From positions 186,001-250,000 of the forward strand of contig NZ_KE150256.1 in assembly GCF_000411115.1 (NCBI RefSeq): a DNA stretch of 64,000 nucleotides, given 5' to 3'. How positions within the stretch are numbered: the first letter of the stretch is position 1; every line of letters starts with the position of its first letter. Under the pieces are notes generated by a model. It was given only the letters and a program-made list of their open reading frames with translations. It searched no databases and was not told the origin of the DNA. Of this stretch, positions 1-7,848 are shown piece after piece. The stretch comes from Capnocytophaga granulosa ATCC 51502. Lineage in GTDB: Bacteria > Bacteroidota > Bacteroidia > Flavobacteriales > Flavobacteriaceae. Both the position numbers and the translations under genes were made by a program.

Positions 1-90
1 GTGATAGTGACTAACGACGAGTGATTAGTGACGAACTGCTCCTATTATTTTTTTAGGTTTTTACTTTGAAATACAAAGCGCTTTTTAATA

Positions 91-166
91 ACGACTAACG
101 ACTAACGACTAACGACTAACGACTAATGACTAATGACTAATGACTAATGACTAATGACTAATGACT
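91..166. repeat. Heptamer tandem repeat upstream of creD-like gene
   Basis: Five units of ACGACTA are followed by five units of ATGACTA and a partial sixth, an exact 7-bp period. The same words recur irregularly at positions 1-40. The array ends about 40 bp before the first gene and lies where its promoter or leader would be. The switch from ACGACTA to ATGACTA is a single C/T change that has spread through half the array, which suggests slippage or unit homogenisation. No coding potential is seen in positions 1-207. Confidence 0.9.
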
Positions 167-207
167 TGTCACTCGTAACTTGTAACTAACTAAAATTCTT
201 TATAAAA

Positions 208-1581
208 ATGAACACTCAGAAATCAACTTTTGCAAACCTATTGCAATCCAACACCTTCCGTATGTTCCTTGTTGGAACCTTAGCCCTCTTATTACTCATT
301 CCACTATCCTTTGTCAAGGACTTGGTGCGAGAGAGAAACGACCGCCAAGAGCGTGTCATAGAGGAAATTGACGAAAAATGGGGCGGTGCGATCTACTTCT
401 ATGGGCCTATCCTAAAGGTTCCCTACAAGGCCTATTTGGATGCAAAACACACTACCTACACCACTTCCTATGCCTACTTCTTCCCTGAAGAACTCAAGAG
501 CCACGCTCAGGTAAAAACCGAAGTGAAGAAGCGTAATAACTATGAATCCTCGGTTTTCAATGCTACTATGGATTTTACTGGTCGCTATGTGGCTCCTGAT
601 TTTTCCTCCAAAGGAATCGCTCAGGAGGATATAGAGTGGGACAAAGCTACCATTCTTATTCGCACAACTAACCTAAGTAGTATCAAGAACATCGTAACGA
701 TCACCTTGGCGGGAAAGCCTTATCCCTTTGAGCCTATCTATGACCAAGAGAACCCTGAACACTACCTTTGGAGAAACTCCATGTCCTACCGAGGAGATGA
801 CAACGAGTACTACGAAGGCCAAAGTAGTCGTATCTCCTCCTTACAGACCGCCTTTATTTCTATGGGAGAGTTAGACAAACCATTAGATTTCTCGCTTTCT
901 ATCACCTATGATGGTAGTAAGCACATCGCTATTGCCCCTATAGGCAAGACTACCGAAGGAACTATCTCGTCCAATTGGCAGAATCCGAGTTTTGTAGGAA
1001 ACTTCCTTCCCTATGAGAAGCAGATCACGTCCCAAGGCTTTAGTGCTTCTTGGCGTGTACTATATCTGAACCGTCCCTTCTCCCAGCAGGCTTTCGGAGA
1101 GCTACCCCAAATCAGCGAATATGCCTATCAGGTAAATTTTGTAATCCCTGTTGATGAGTACCAGCAGAATGAGCGAGCTGCCAAGTATGGTTTCTTAGTC
1201 ATAGGGCTAACCTTCCTTATCTTCTTCTTATTGCAGAGTATCAGCAAGATAAAGATTCATATTTTCCAATATGCGATGATAGGCCTAGCCTTAGTGCTTT
1301 TCTATACCTTACTCATCTCCTTTACCGAACATAGTAGTTTCGCCTTGGCGTACCTCATCTCTTCGGTGATGACCATCGGGCTTATCTCTCTGTATTCGGT
1401 AGCGATTCTCAAGAATAAGAGGTTTCCAGCCTTCATTGGTATTTCTTTAGCCGCCTTGTACGGATTTATCTATGTGATTATCCAGCTAGAAAACTATGCC
1501 TTATTGGTAGGTAGTTTAGGGCTTTTTGCTATCCTGGCGGTAGTAATGTATGCCTCTAGAAAAATAGACTGGAACCAATAA
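208..1581 (+). CDS. creD: CreD-like inner-membrane protein
   Basis: This 457-residue protein matches the layout of the CreD family (cell envelope integrity protein). There is one transmembrane helix near residues 17-36, followed by a charged extracytoplasmic region of about 290 residues rich in beta-type sequence. About five or six closely packed helices span residues 325-450. The motif around KWGGAIYFYGPILKVPY near residues 57-73 is typical of the family start of the periplasmic part. In enterobacteria CreD belongs to the CreBC regulon. No CreBC-type sensor or regulator is present here, so regulation is unknown. It appears to be transcribed alone, preceded by a heptamer repeat array and followed by a short MITE. 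Confidence 0.8.
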   Translation: MNTQKSTFANLLQSNTFRMFLVGTLALLLLIPLSFVKDLVRERNDRQERVIEEIDEKWGGAIYFYGPILKVPYKAYLDAKHTTYTTSYAYFFPEELKSHAQVKTEVKKRNNYESSVFNATMDFTGRYVAPDFSSKGIAQEDIEWDKATILIRTTNLSSIKNIVTITLAGKPYPFEPIYDQENPEHYLWRNSMSYRGDDNEYYEGQSSRISSLQTAFISMGELDKPLDFSLSITYDGSKHIAIAPIGKTTEGTISSNWQNPSFVGNFLPYEKQITSQGFSASWRVLYLNRPFSQQAFGELPQISEYAYQVNFVIPVDEYQQNERAAKYGFLVIGLTFLIFFLLQSISKIKIHIFQYAMIGLALVLFYTLLISFTEHSSFALAYLISSVMTIGLISLYSVAILKNKRFPAFIGISLAALYGFIYVIIQLENYALLVGSLGLFAILAVVMYASRKIDWNQ

Positions 1582-1602
1582 TTAATGGTTAATGATTAAT
1601 TA

Positions 1603-1657
1603 CTTAAGTTTCGCAAGTTAAGTAACTATTTAGGTTATAGGACTTACGAAACTTGAG
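1603..1657. mobile_element. Short (55-bp) MITE derivative with 7-bp target duplication
   Basis: The element begins CTTAAGTTTCGCAAG and ends CTTACGAAACTTGAG, imperfect inverted repeats matching the ends of the 257/258-bp elements at 12613-12870 and 32849-33105. It is flanked on both sides by TTAATTA (1596-1602 and 1658-1664), an exact 7-bp duplication. The interior is only about 25 bp, so it looks like an internally deleted copy. It lies between the stop codon of the CreD-like gene and the promoter of the next gene. Confidence 0.8.
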
Positions 1658-1697
1658 TTAATTAGTATTAATTATCAAACTTTATTCATGACATTAT

Positions 1698-1726
1698 TTG
1701 GTATTCAAAAATAATTCGTATATTTG
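1698..1726 (+). promoter_or_regulatory. Bacteroidota-type promoter for DUF4199 gene
   Basis: TTG at 1698-1700, an 18-bp spacer and TATATTTG at 1719-1726 match the Bacteroidota sigma consensus (TTG, about 19 bp, TAnnTTTG). The start codon follows 20 bp after the -7 element, so the leader would be very short. Confidence 0.75.
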
Positions 1727-1746
1727 TGCTGTAAAATTTATAATTT

Positions 1747-2274
1747 ATGGATACAGCATTCAAAAACATCGTTATCAAAAATGGGCTTTTCTTAGGTGCT
1801 GCCTTAATCGCCTTTGAGCTTATCAAGTATGCCACAAGGATTCTCTATACAAGCAATACAGGCTTGAGTATCCTCTTATGGCTGGTCAGTGTAGCTATTT
1901 ATGCCTATTTTATCTTTGTGGCAGTAGGCCAATACAAAGCCTCTAACAACGACCAACTCACTGTAGTTGATGGTCTAAAAGTAGGAGCTGTTGTAGGAGT
2001 TATTGCAGGGGTACTACTAGGTATCTACAATGTTCTCTATACCACTGTCATTGCTCCTGATTACTATGAACAAGTAATGGCTTTAGCTACTGAGAAGTTA
2101 GGCCCAATGCTTGAGAACATGTCTGAAGATCAGGTAGCTATCATGCACGAAGAGATGCTTAAGGCAAAACCCTCTGTAGTGGCAACTTTCATCTATAGTA
2201 TTATTGGTGGCGCTATAGGAGGCCTGATCGTTGGGGCTATTATAGGGTTTGTAAAGAAAAGCAAAAACAACTAA
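1747..2274 (+). CDS. DUF4199 family membrane protein
   Basis: The 175-residue protein has four predicted membrane helices: roughly residues 10-30, 40-62, 78-105 and 145-168. A hydrophilic loop rich in Met, Glu and Lys lies between the third and fourth helices. Length, helix arrangement and the glycine-rich stretch GVIAGVLLGIYNVLY fit the Bacteroidota DUF4199 family, whose function is unknown. It has its own promoter. It is followed by a second promoter just before surE, so the two genes are probably separate units. Confidence 0.8.
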   Translation: MDTAFKNIVIKNGLFLGAALIAFELIKYATRILYTSNTGLSILLWLVSVAIYAYFIFVAVGQYKASNNDQLTVVDGLKVGAVVGVIAGVLLGIYNVLYTTVIAPDYYEQVMALATEKLGPMLENMSEDQVAIMHEEMLKAKPSVVATFIYSIIGGAIGGLIVGAIIGFVKKSKNN

Positions 2275-2313
2275 GGGCAATGACCTATGATAAAAATTAA
2301 TCATTAATCATTA

Positions 2314-2343
2314 TTGGCATTAAACATTAATTTTGTACTTTTG
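2314..2343 (+). promoter_or_regulatory. Promoter for surE
   Basis: TTG at 2314-2316, a 19-bp spacer and TACTTTTG at 2336-2343 form a near-ideal Bacteroidota promoter ending 21 bp before the surE ATG. The -33 side lies in an AT-rich stretch of TTAATCATTAAT-like words. Confidence 0.8.
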
Positions 2344-2364
2344 CACCATTATTTTTAAGATGAT

Positions 2365-3144
2365 ATGCAAAAGCCCTTAATTCTTATCACCAATGACGAT
2401 GGCATTACTGCCCCTGGTATCCGTGCCCTTATTCAGGTGATGCTTCCTTTAGGAGAGGTAGTAGTAGTAGCACCCGACTCACCACAGAGTGGTATGGGAC
2501 ATGCTATTACAACTACCTCTGCCCTATTCTGCGAACAGGTACATACCCAAAGTGGCGCTCCTTTAGAATACCGTTGTAGTGGTACCCCTGTGGATTGTGT
2601 GAAGATAGCCAAGCACGAACTGCTTAAGCGTACCCCCGATCTATGCGTCAGTGGCATCAATCATGGTTCAAACTCCTCTATCAATGTGATCTACTCTGGC
2701 ACCATGAGTGCAGCGGTAGAGGCAGGCGTGGGGGGGATTCCCGCCATTGGCTTCTCCCTATTGGACATGAATTGGAATGCAGATTTCTCCCAATGTACTG
2801 ATTTTGTACGCGATATTACCCTAAATGTACTCCAAAATGGCCTGCCTCATGGGGTAGTGCTCAATGTAAATATTCCCAAGCTCAAGCGTGAAGAGATCAA
2901 GGGAGTGAAGGTATGCCGCCAAGCGCGTGCCCACTGGGAAGAGCGCTTTGACCATCGCGTCAGTCCGCATGGCCGTAATTATTATTGGCTTACGGGCAAG
3001 TTCGTCTGCGAAGACGAAGGCACTGACACTGATGTATGGGCACTGGATCACGGCTACATCTCAGTTGTACCCATTCATGCCGACCTTACCCATTACCCTA
3101 CTGTAGAACAACTTAACACATGGAAACTCAATGAAATATCATAG
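2365..3144 (+). CDS. surE: 5'/3'-nucleotidase SurE
   Basis: SurE is a metal-dependent survival-protein phosphatase that removes phosphate from nucleoside monophosphates and short polyphosphates in the cytoplasm. The N-terminus carries the hallmark ILITNDDGITAPG, with the acidic metal ligands at residues 10-11. The ligand-bearing segment VAPDSPQSGMGHAIT and the conserved SGINHGSN and YSGTMSAAVEA segments also follow in family order. The length of 259 residues is normal. The stop overlaps the start of the next small membrane gene by 14 bp, so the two are probably co-translated. Confidence 0.95.
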   Translation: MQKPLILITNDDGITAPGIRALIQVMLPLGEVVVVAPDSPQSGMGHAITTTSALFCEQVHTQSGAPLEYRCSGTPVDCVKIAKHELLKRTPDLCVSGINHGSNSSINVIYSGTMSAAVEAGVGGIPAIGFSLLDMNWNADFSQCTDFVRDITLNVLQNGLPHGVVLNVNIPKLKREEIKGVKVCRQARAHWEERFDHRVSPHGRNYYWLTGKFVCEDEGTDTDVWALDHGYISVVPIHADLTHYPTVEQLNTWKLNEIS

Positions 3145-3424
3145 AAGCCAGAAAGATGTCCTCATCGGTATTGCTGTAGGACTGATTGTCAATATCTTAG
3201 GGATGCTCCTTTGGTGGCTATTCTTCTCCAAATCGGACTTAGAGTCCACTTTTGTCTATGCCTATGAGGAAGGTATGCTAGGGGCTATCATAGGTTTGGG
3301 AGCTATTTTGAACCTTTTAGCCTTCTTTGCTTTTATCCGCCTAAGACAAGATTCCCGTGCCAAGGGTGTGCTGATCGCCACTTTTATCAGCGCCTTTATC
3401 ATACTCTTTTTGAAATTTTGGTAA
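3131..3424 (+). CDS. Small conserved membrane protein downstream of surE
   Basis: This 97-residue protein has three hydrophobic segments, near residues 10-32, 50-70 and 78-96, separated by short charged loops (RLRQDSRAKG). It overlaps the 3' end of surE in another frame. From general knowledge, Flavobacteriia often have a protein of this type between surE and lpxB. Here lpxB does not follow, and a toxin-like gene pair does. I cannot assign a function. Confidence 0.7.
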   Translation: MKYHRSQKDVLIGIAVGLIVNILGMLLWWLFFSKSDLESTFVYAYEEGMLGAIIGLGAILNLLAFFAFIRLRQDSRAKGVLIATFISAFIILFLKFW

Positions 3425-3442
3425 TGTAAAAAATAGAACACC

Positions 3443-3847
3443 ATGGTAACCACTATAAAAACTCATTTTTTTGATATCTTTGGTGCGATCAATACTTTTT
3501 CTCATCATAATTTCGCTTGGAGTCCCTACAAGGACTATGCCATACCCCGTATCATCAATTTCACCAAGGTTATACAACAGGCTGAAAAACAACGAAAATC
3601 CTTAACAATAGAACAACTCCAAGAAGAATTACAATTTGTTGAAGATTATCTTTTTCAACTTTCTGAAACAGAAGAACTGCTACAACATACCCAAGAGAAT
3701 AACATAAAACATATAGCCTTAGATTTTATTGCAGCTGTAAGGCGTTACCAATCTGCCTTAGAAGACGAATTAGAGAACAAAGTCTTTTTCTATAATGCAA
3801 GACTCAATCAAGCACCTATTATCGCTAAATATTTAGAAGAACAATAA
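3443..3847 (+). CDS. Hypothetical protein, possible partner of PemK-like toxin
   Basis: The 134-residue protein is soluble and mostly helical, with Gln/Glu-rich segments (EQLQEELQFVEDYL, residues about 58-71) that could form coiled coils. I recognise no family. The stop codon overlaps the apparent start of the PemK/MazF-like reading frame (ATAA arrangement at 3844-3847), the position an antitoxin or accessory gene usually has in such operons. The sequence does not look like a typical DNA-binding MazE-type antitoxin, so the antitoxin role is inference from position only. Confidence 0.6.
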   Translation: MVTTIKTHFFDIFGAINTFSHHNFAWSPYKDYAIPRIINFTKVIQQAEKQRKSLTIEQLQEELQFVEDYLFQLSETEELLQHTQENNIKHIALDFIAAVRRYQSALEDELENKVFFYNARLNQAPIIAKYLEEQ

Positions 3848-4179
3848 AATACCAACAAAGAGATATTGTAGAGATAAATTTTCTATTCCCGAATGGAGAA
3901 TTTAAGCCCCATCCTGCTCTCATCATTTCTAATAACTACTTACAAGAAATAGAAGAAGGCTGTGTTTATTTGGTTCTGATTACCTCTAAGAGCTACAATG
4001 AAGAGTTCTGTTATCACCTTACAGAAGAGATGTTAAGTTTTAAAATGCTTAAACAGAGTTATGTGAAGTGTCATATCATTTCAGGAAATACTACCAGAGA
4101 TATAGTCCGCAAATTAGGTTTTGTAAAACAACCTTATTTTGAGGAAATTAAAAACAAAGTCATTCTATCTATCTTTTAA
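3844..4179 (+). CDS. PemK/MazF-like endoribonuclease toxin, non-AUG start
   Basis: The reading frame encodes KYQQRDIVEINFLFPNG then FKPHPALIIS, the N-terminal strand-loop-strand signature of the PemK/MazF toxin fold, which cleaves RNA. It continues to a KQPYFEEIKNKV C-terminus near 4170, giving about 111 residues, a normal family length. No ATG, GTG or TTG lies between the in-frame stop at 3826 and the toxin core. The best candidate is ATA at 3844, which overlaps the TAA of the upstream gene. The first ATG, at 3970, would remove the conserved N-terminus. It may use a rare start by translational coupling, or be a start-codon mutant. Family call is fairly firm, the start is not. Confidence 0.65.
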   Translation: MKYQQRDIVEINFLFPNGEFKPHPALIISNNYLQEIEEGCVYLVLITSKSYNEEFCYHLTEEMLSFKMLKQSYVKCHIISGNTTRDIVRKLGFVKQPYFEEIKNKVILSIF

Positions 4180-4199
4180 AGAAATCTATATTTCTAATA

Positions 4200-4417
4200 T
4201 AACGTGAGTTCGACGTAAGCAAAATTGTATTTTTTCTCCCACAGATTCCACGGATTTTCACGGAGAGAATGATACAACAACTAAGCGTAACTCTGTAACT
4301 TCCATGGATAAATAAGAGCTTTGGTTTTATAAAAATCTGTGGAATCCGTGTTTCACATACCCAGTTATGGACTCTCGCTGGCTTTGTGGAAACTTTCGTT
4401 ATATCAAACTCACGTTA
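4200..4417. mobile_element. MITE-like palindromic element (218 bp)
   Basis: Perfect 11-bp terminal inverted repeats, TAACGTGAGTT at 4200-4210 and AACTCACGTTA at 4407-4417, enclose a second inverted pair. The inner pair is CACAGATTCCACGGATT (4240-4256) against AATCTGTGGAATCCGTG (4334-4350). There is no open reading frame inside. Nested inverted repeats without coding capacity are typical of a MITE or a transposon remnant. No clear target duplication was found. Confidence 0.65.
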
Positions 4418-4427
4418 AGTAAGATCT

Positions 4428-4547
4428 CTCATTTATGCAAAAATGCCATTTCGTATAAATGACACCTTTCTCATTTATGCAAAAACCCTATTTCGTATAA
4501 ATGACACCTTTCTCATTTATGCAAAAACATGATTTCGTATAAATGAT
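4428..4547. repeat. Three 42-bp direct repeats, each an imperfect palindrome
   Basis: Units start at 4428, 4470 and 4512, exactly 42 bp apart. Each contains CATTTATGCAAAAA, four variable bases, then ATTTCGTATAAATG, so every unit has CATTTAT/ATAAATG arms around an A/T core; units are joined by ACACCTTTCT. Only the four central bases differ (tgcc, ccct, catg). This is not a CRISPR array because there are no unique spacers of fixed length. The layout resembles multiple binding sites for a dimeric protein. It sits between convergent genes. Confidence 0.85.
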
Positions 4548-4591
4548 AAAACTAACATGGAAAAAAATGCTATTTTTTTTCCATATTAAAA

Positions 4592-4628
4592 ATTAGTCGT
4601 CAGTGGTTAATACTCACTGACGACTAAT
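4592..4628 (-). terminator. Hairpin terminator of the 1014-aa gene
   Basis: A perfect 14-bp stem, ATTAGTCGTCAGTG against CACTGACGACTAAT, with a 9-base loop lies 55 bp beyond the stop codon of the minus-strand gene. On the minus strand it is followed by a T-rich tract, as in a factor-independent terminator. The stem is built from the same TAGTC/GACTA words seen in other intergenic repeats here. Confidence 0.75.
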
Positions 4629-4682
4629 CTATATAAGGGCGAATTGTCTCACCTACTCTGCTTTCGCGGACTTTATCCCTGA

Positions 4683-7600
4683 CTACCCCTTGTACTTCTC
4701 CTCTAATTCTGCAACTCTTTTGTCAGAGAGTTTTAAGAATCCTGCTAAGCGACTAAGTATACGGCGATCACGTTCATTCAAAACACCATCGCATAGAGCC
4801 GCCTTATATTCATTGACATATTCTTGTTCTTCAGGGGTAAGAGTACTGCTAGCCATTGCTTGCTCTTCTAGCTCCTTAGCTCGCGCCTGAGAGATACCAA
4901 AACGAGTGCGATAACGTTCCAATATATCCCGTTCTTTGTTATCTATCATGCCATCGTCTTGGAGCATGAAGTGTACTTCTTCCAAGTAGCGTCTTTCCTC
5001 GTCCGAAAGGGCACTTTGAGAAGCGGTGTAAGGTGCGGCCTTTGGTTCAGGTGCTGGGGCTGTCTCTGTATAAGGAATGTCTTGAGCGAAAGCATTCATT
5101 GGCTTAAAGGTTACATGAATACGTACAGCGTAGTCCCTATTCTTTTTTATCTTGCTTTCGCTGCGATAGCTACTGCTTGACTTTCGTGAAGAAGCCTCAC
5201 TATGCCCCGCAGTACTGCTTTTATCCTCATTGTAGCTAGCCTTAAAGCCAAACTTTCCTATTCCTAACTTTCCACTAATGTCAAAGTGAGCATTGTTACT
5301 AGACACTTCCTCAAAGAGGTTATCCAATTCCTCATTGATAGAGGCTATTTCGGAGACACTGAGGGTTTCACTTTGGGAAGAAGAAAGGGTCTCGCTATGG
5401 CTGAGCATATTTCCATTAAGGCGCTGTTGGGCAATACGTTGCCAAGTATATTCGTTAGGATACCATATTAGGTCGTTAGGTACATAAGGTTTTTGCAACG
5501 GATCAAAGGTCTGGTTACGCCCCATTCTTAGGAAATTCCTAAGCGAAGAGTTCATCACGGCCTCTTGACTTTGGTCTTGCTGATAACCTCCTTCTCCATA
5601 GTTGCTACCGCTATTAGCATGGCTGGAGCTACCGCCTACTTCAGCATTGACAAATCCCAAATTAACTCCTGCACTCCCTCCGTATTGGTTATTATTGCTT
5701 CGTTCGTTATAGTTGCTATTTCGATTGTTCTGCCCATGGCTTTGTTGGCTACGAGAAGCCTGCTGGCTACTTTCGTCCTCCACTACTTCATAGGAGATAG
5801 AGGTAGCCCCTAAGCACTGTAGGAAGTAGAAAAACTCATTGAGACGGTCGTTCAATAGCTCATAGTCATAGTTTTCTATAGGTAGATAGCTATCCGTTTT
5901 GTAAGGGTGAACAATATAGGAATGGTTAATCTTAGGGTGCGACATAGGGAAATGCACCTGTGGGAGATTATCATAATTGAGCAAGGTCAGGTGATCGCTC
6001 TTAAAGAGCCTATCCGTTTTTGCTATGGTAATGATATTTCTGTCCTTTACTGGGATTTCCATAAAATGTGTCAGGAAGTTTTGGTAGTTTTCCTTTTGCC
6101 TGTCACGGTATCGTTCTACTATTTCAGGACGTTCTTTTTCTTTTTCTATAGCCACTACTTGTTCGTTATCTTGTGCCGCTAAGTAATATTGTTTGTCTAA
6201 AGTGTAGATAAGGGATCTTGCTTTAAGGAAAGCTCCTAGACAACTTTCTTGCTCTGATTCTTCAGCTTTTTCGATATATTCTTGAAAACGTTCGAACTCT
6301 CTAAAAGCATTTTCTCTTTGATTAAGTCCAACAAACGCACTGATTCTTAAAAAATAGTAATCAGACATTGCATATAGAGAAAGTAAATCTTCTTTTTGTA
6401 TCCTTTCAAGAGTGTTTAATAACCTTTGATATTCTTTTTGTACAAAATATTGTTCAGCTTCTTCTCTATATGTATTTAATCTTCTTTCTTTTTCAAGTTT
6501 TTCTGGATTTACAATATAATCAATAAAGAAGTCTGTATAGAAACTAGCAAAATATAGAATAGGAATAATAACATCATTTTGTTTTTTGCACCTAAATAAA
6601 TAAGCTCCTGTCTCTTCTGTCAAAGTAAAGGTAGGATCTTTTTCTAAAAGACCTGCTTGTTCTTTATTTATATTATTAACTGTAAAAACTCTTGCTATAT
6701 CATCCCAATAAAGAGTATAATAAGAACAATAGTCTGTTTCTTTTCCATTAATTTCATCAATTCCACAAAAAGATATAAAATCACTTGTAATACAAGTAGA
6801 AAAACTATCCTTATAAGGACTTCCGTTATTAGTTTTGCCTTCATTACACTGATAATATATCGTATAGATAGGATAGTCCTGACTTAAATAGTGCCATTTA
6901 CGCACTTTCTGTTCCAATTCTATAGGCATAGGGACTCCAAAACCATCTCTTAATACACCATCTAAGTTAGTATATATATTTTGCTCATTGGGATTATCTT
7001 CAAAAAACTCTCCCATTTGATTCATTCCTCGTATCTCTATAAGATTTCTTATAAACGCCTCTCTTTTCCTATTTCTCTCTGTACTTCTATAAAGAAGCTC
7101 AAAGGCAGGTTTGGGAGTTCTTAGTAACCCCCAACCAAACTGAGCAACTTCCTTGTTGATTATACTATTTAGAAAATCTGAAGCCCCATACCTCGCAAAA
7201 TAGACTATAGGAATATTCAAAGACCAATTACTCCTGGTATAAAATGAAATACCATCACACTCATCGCATAACTGAAAAGCAGGATCATTATACATATTAT
7301 TACTACCATTCTCGTATAATGTATTATCTTTTGCCTCTATTAGTGATTCTCTTCTGAGAAAATAAAATTCTCCTCTTTCTACTTCCTGCCCTCTTCTTTC
7401 TATCGTTGCTCTAAAAGAAAGTATATCTCTTGTCAAACAAGAGAAAAAGTGAAAATAGCCACTATCTCCATTATCCCACTCAACAGGATGTTTTCTATGA
7501 AAAATCACATAAGGAGTTGTGTCAAGATCTGTATCTCTTATTCTTTCTCTATTCCAATTACGGATTCTATTTTCTATGTTTTTAGGGATCGGATTTCCTT

Positions 7601-7727
7601 TTCTATCTCTTAGAGTACCATCTAAGTTGGTATAAATATAATCGTCCTCATTATCTGACTCCCATTTATCCACGCCATAAGCCTGAATATTAAGCCTAAT
7701 AATTTCTTCCATTGAATAATTTGCCAT
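4683..7727 (-). CDS. Large multidomain protein with two copies of an unnamed domain
   Basis: The start chosen (MANYSMEEII) aligns with the start of the neighbouring paralogue (MGNYSMEEII) and gives 1014 residues; an in-frame ATG 49 codons upstream is possible but unsupported. There is no signal peptide. Domain copies lie at about residues 28-192 and 250-405, sharing YTNLDG-LRD, a C-T/ISF segment, a Y/W-rich strand, DP-F and IPI-YFA near a final FxxxII. Helical TPR-like sequence follows (415-550), then a module with HPYK and LGATSIS (575-650). A Ser/Asn/Gln-rich stretch (650-725), a second Ser-rich glycine-strand segment (775-870) and a Pro/Ala linker come next. Two TerB-like helical repeats end the protein (907-955, 964-1012; LSDEER and LTPEEQ starts). 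I do not recognise the N-terminal domain; a PH-like fold is a guess. Confidence 0.85.
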   Translation of the reverse strand: MANYSMEEIIRLNIQAYGVDKWESDNEDDYIYTNLDGTLRDRKGNPIPKNIENRIRNWNRERIRDTDLDTTPYVIFHRKHPVEWDNGDSGYFHFFSCLTRDILSFRATIERRGQEVERGEFYFLRRESLIEAKDNTLYENGSNNMYNDPAFQLCDECDGISFYTRSNWSLNIPIVYFARYGASDFLNSIINKEVAQFGWGLLRTPKPAFELLYRSTERNRKREAFIRNLIEIRGMNQMGEFFEDNPNEQNIYTNLDGVLRDGFGVPMPIELEQKVRKWHYLSQDYPIYTIYYQCNEGKTNNGSPYKDSFSTCITSDFISFCGIDEINGKETDYCSYYTLYWDDIARVFTVNNINKEQAGLLEKDPTFTLTEETGAYLFRCKKQNDVIIPILYFASFYTDFFIDYIVNPEKLEKERRLNTYREEAEQYFVQKEYQRLLNTLERIQKEDLLSLYAMSDYYFLRISAFVGLNQRENAFREFERFQEYIEKAEESEQESCLGAFLKARSLIYTLDKQYYLAAQDNEQVVAIEKEKERPEIVERYRDRQKENYQNFLTHFMEIPVKDRNIITIAKTDRLFKSDHLTLLNYDNLPQVHFPMSHPKINHSYIVHPYKTDSYLPIENYDYELLNDRLNEFFYFLQCLGATSISYEVVEDESSQQASRSQQSHGQNNRNSNYNERSNNNQYGGSAGVNLGFVNAEVGGSSSHANSGSNYGEGGYQQDQSQEAVMNSSLRNFLRMGRNQTFDPLQKPYVPNDLIWYPNEYTWQRIAQQRLNGNMLSHSETLSSSQSETLSVSEIASINEELDNLFEEVSSNNAHFDISGKLGIGKFGFKASYNEDKSSTAGHSEASSRKSSSSYRSESKIKKNRDYAVRIHVTFKPMNAFAQDIPYTETAPAPEPKAAPYTASQSALSDEERRYLEEVHFMLQDDGMIDNKERDILERYRTRFGISQARAKELEEQAMASSTLTPEEQEYVNEYKAALCDGVLNERDRRILSRLAGFLKLSDKRVAELEEKYKG

Positions 7728-7848
7728 TATTGTAAAGTTTAAAGATTTGTCTATTATAACTTCCTTTAACTCCTCCAGCACTTCAGCAATCGTATATAAA
7801 CATAAAAAAGCGTAAACATTCCTTTTTATGCTTTTGTTATAGAAGCCC

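Noticed and set aside
3970..4179. Toxin gene starting at the ATG at 3970
   Set aside because: This start would delete the conserved N-terminal toxin strand-loop encoded at 3844-3969 in the same frame.
4428..4547. CRISPR array
   Set aside because: Three units have 38 of 42 bases the same with only four variable central bases; there are no unique spacers and no cas genes.
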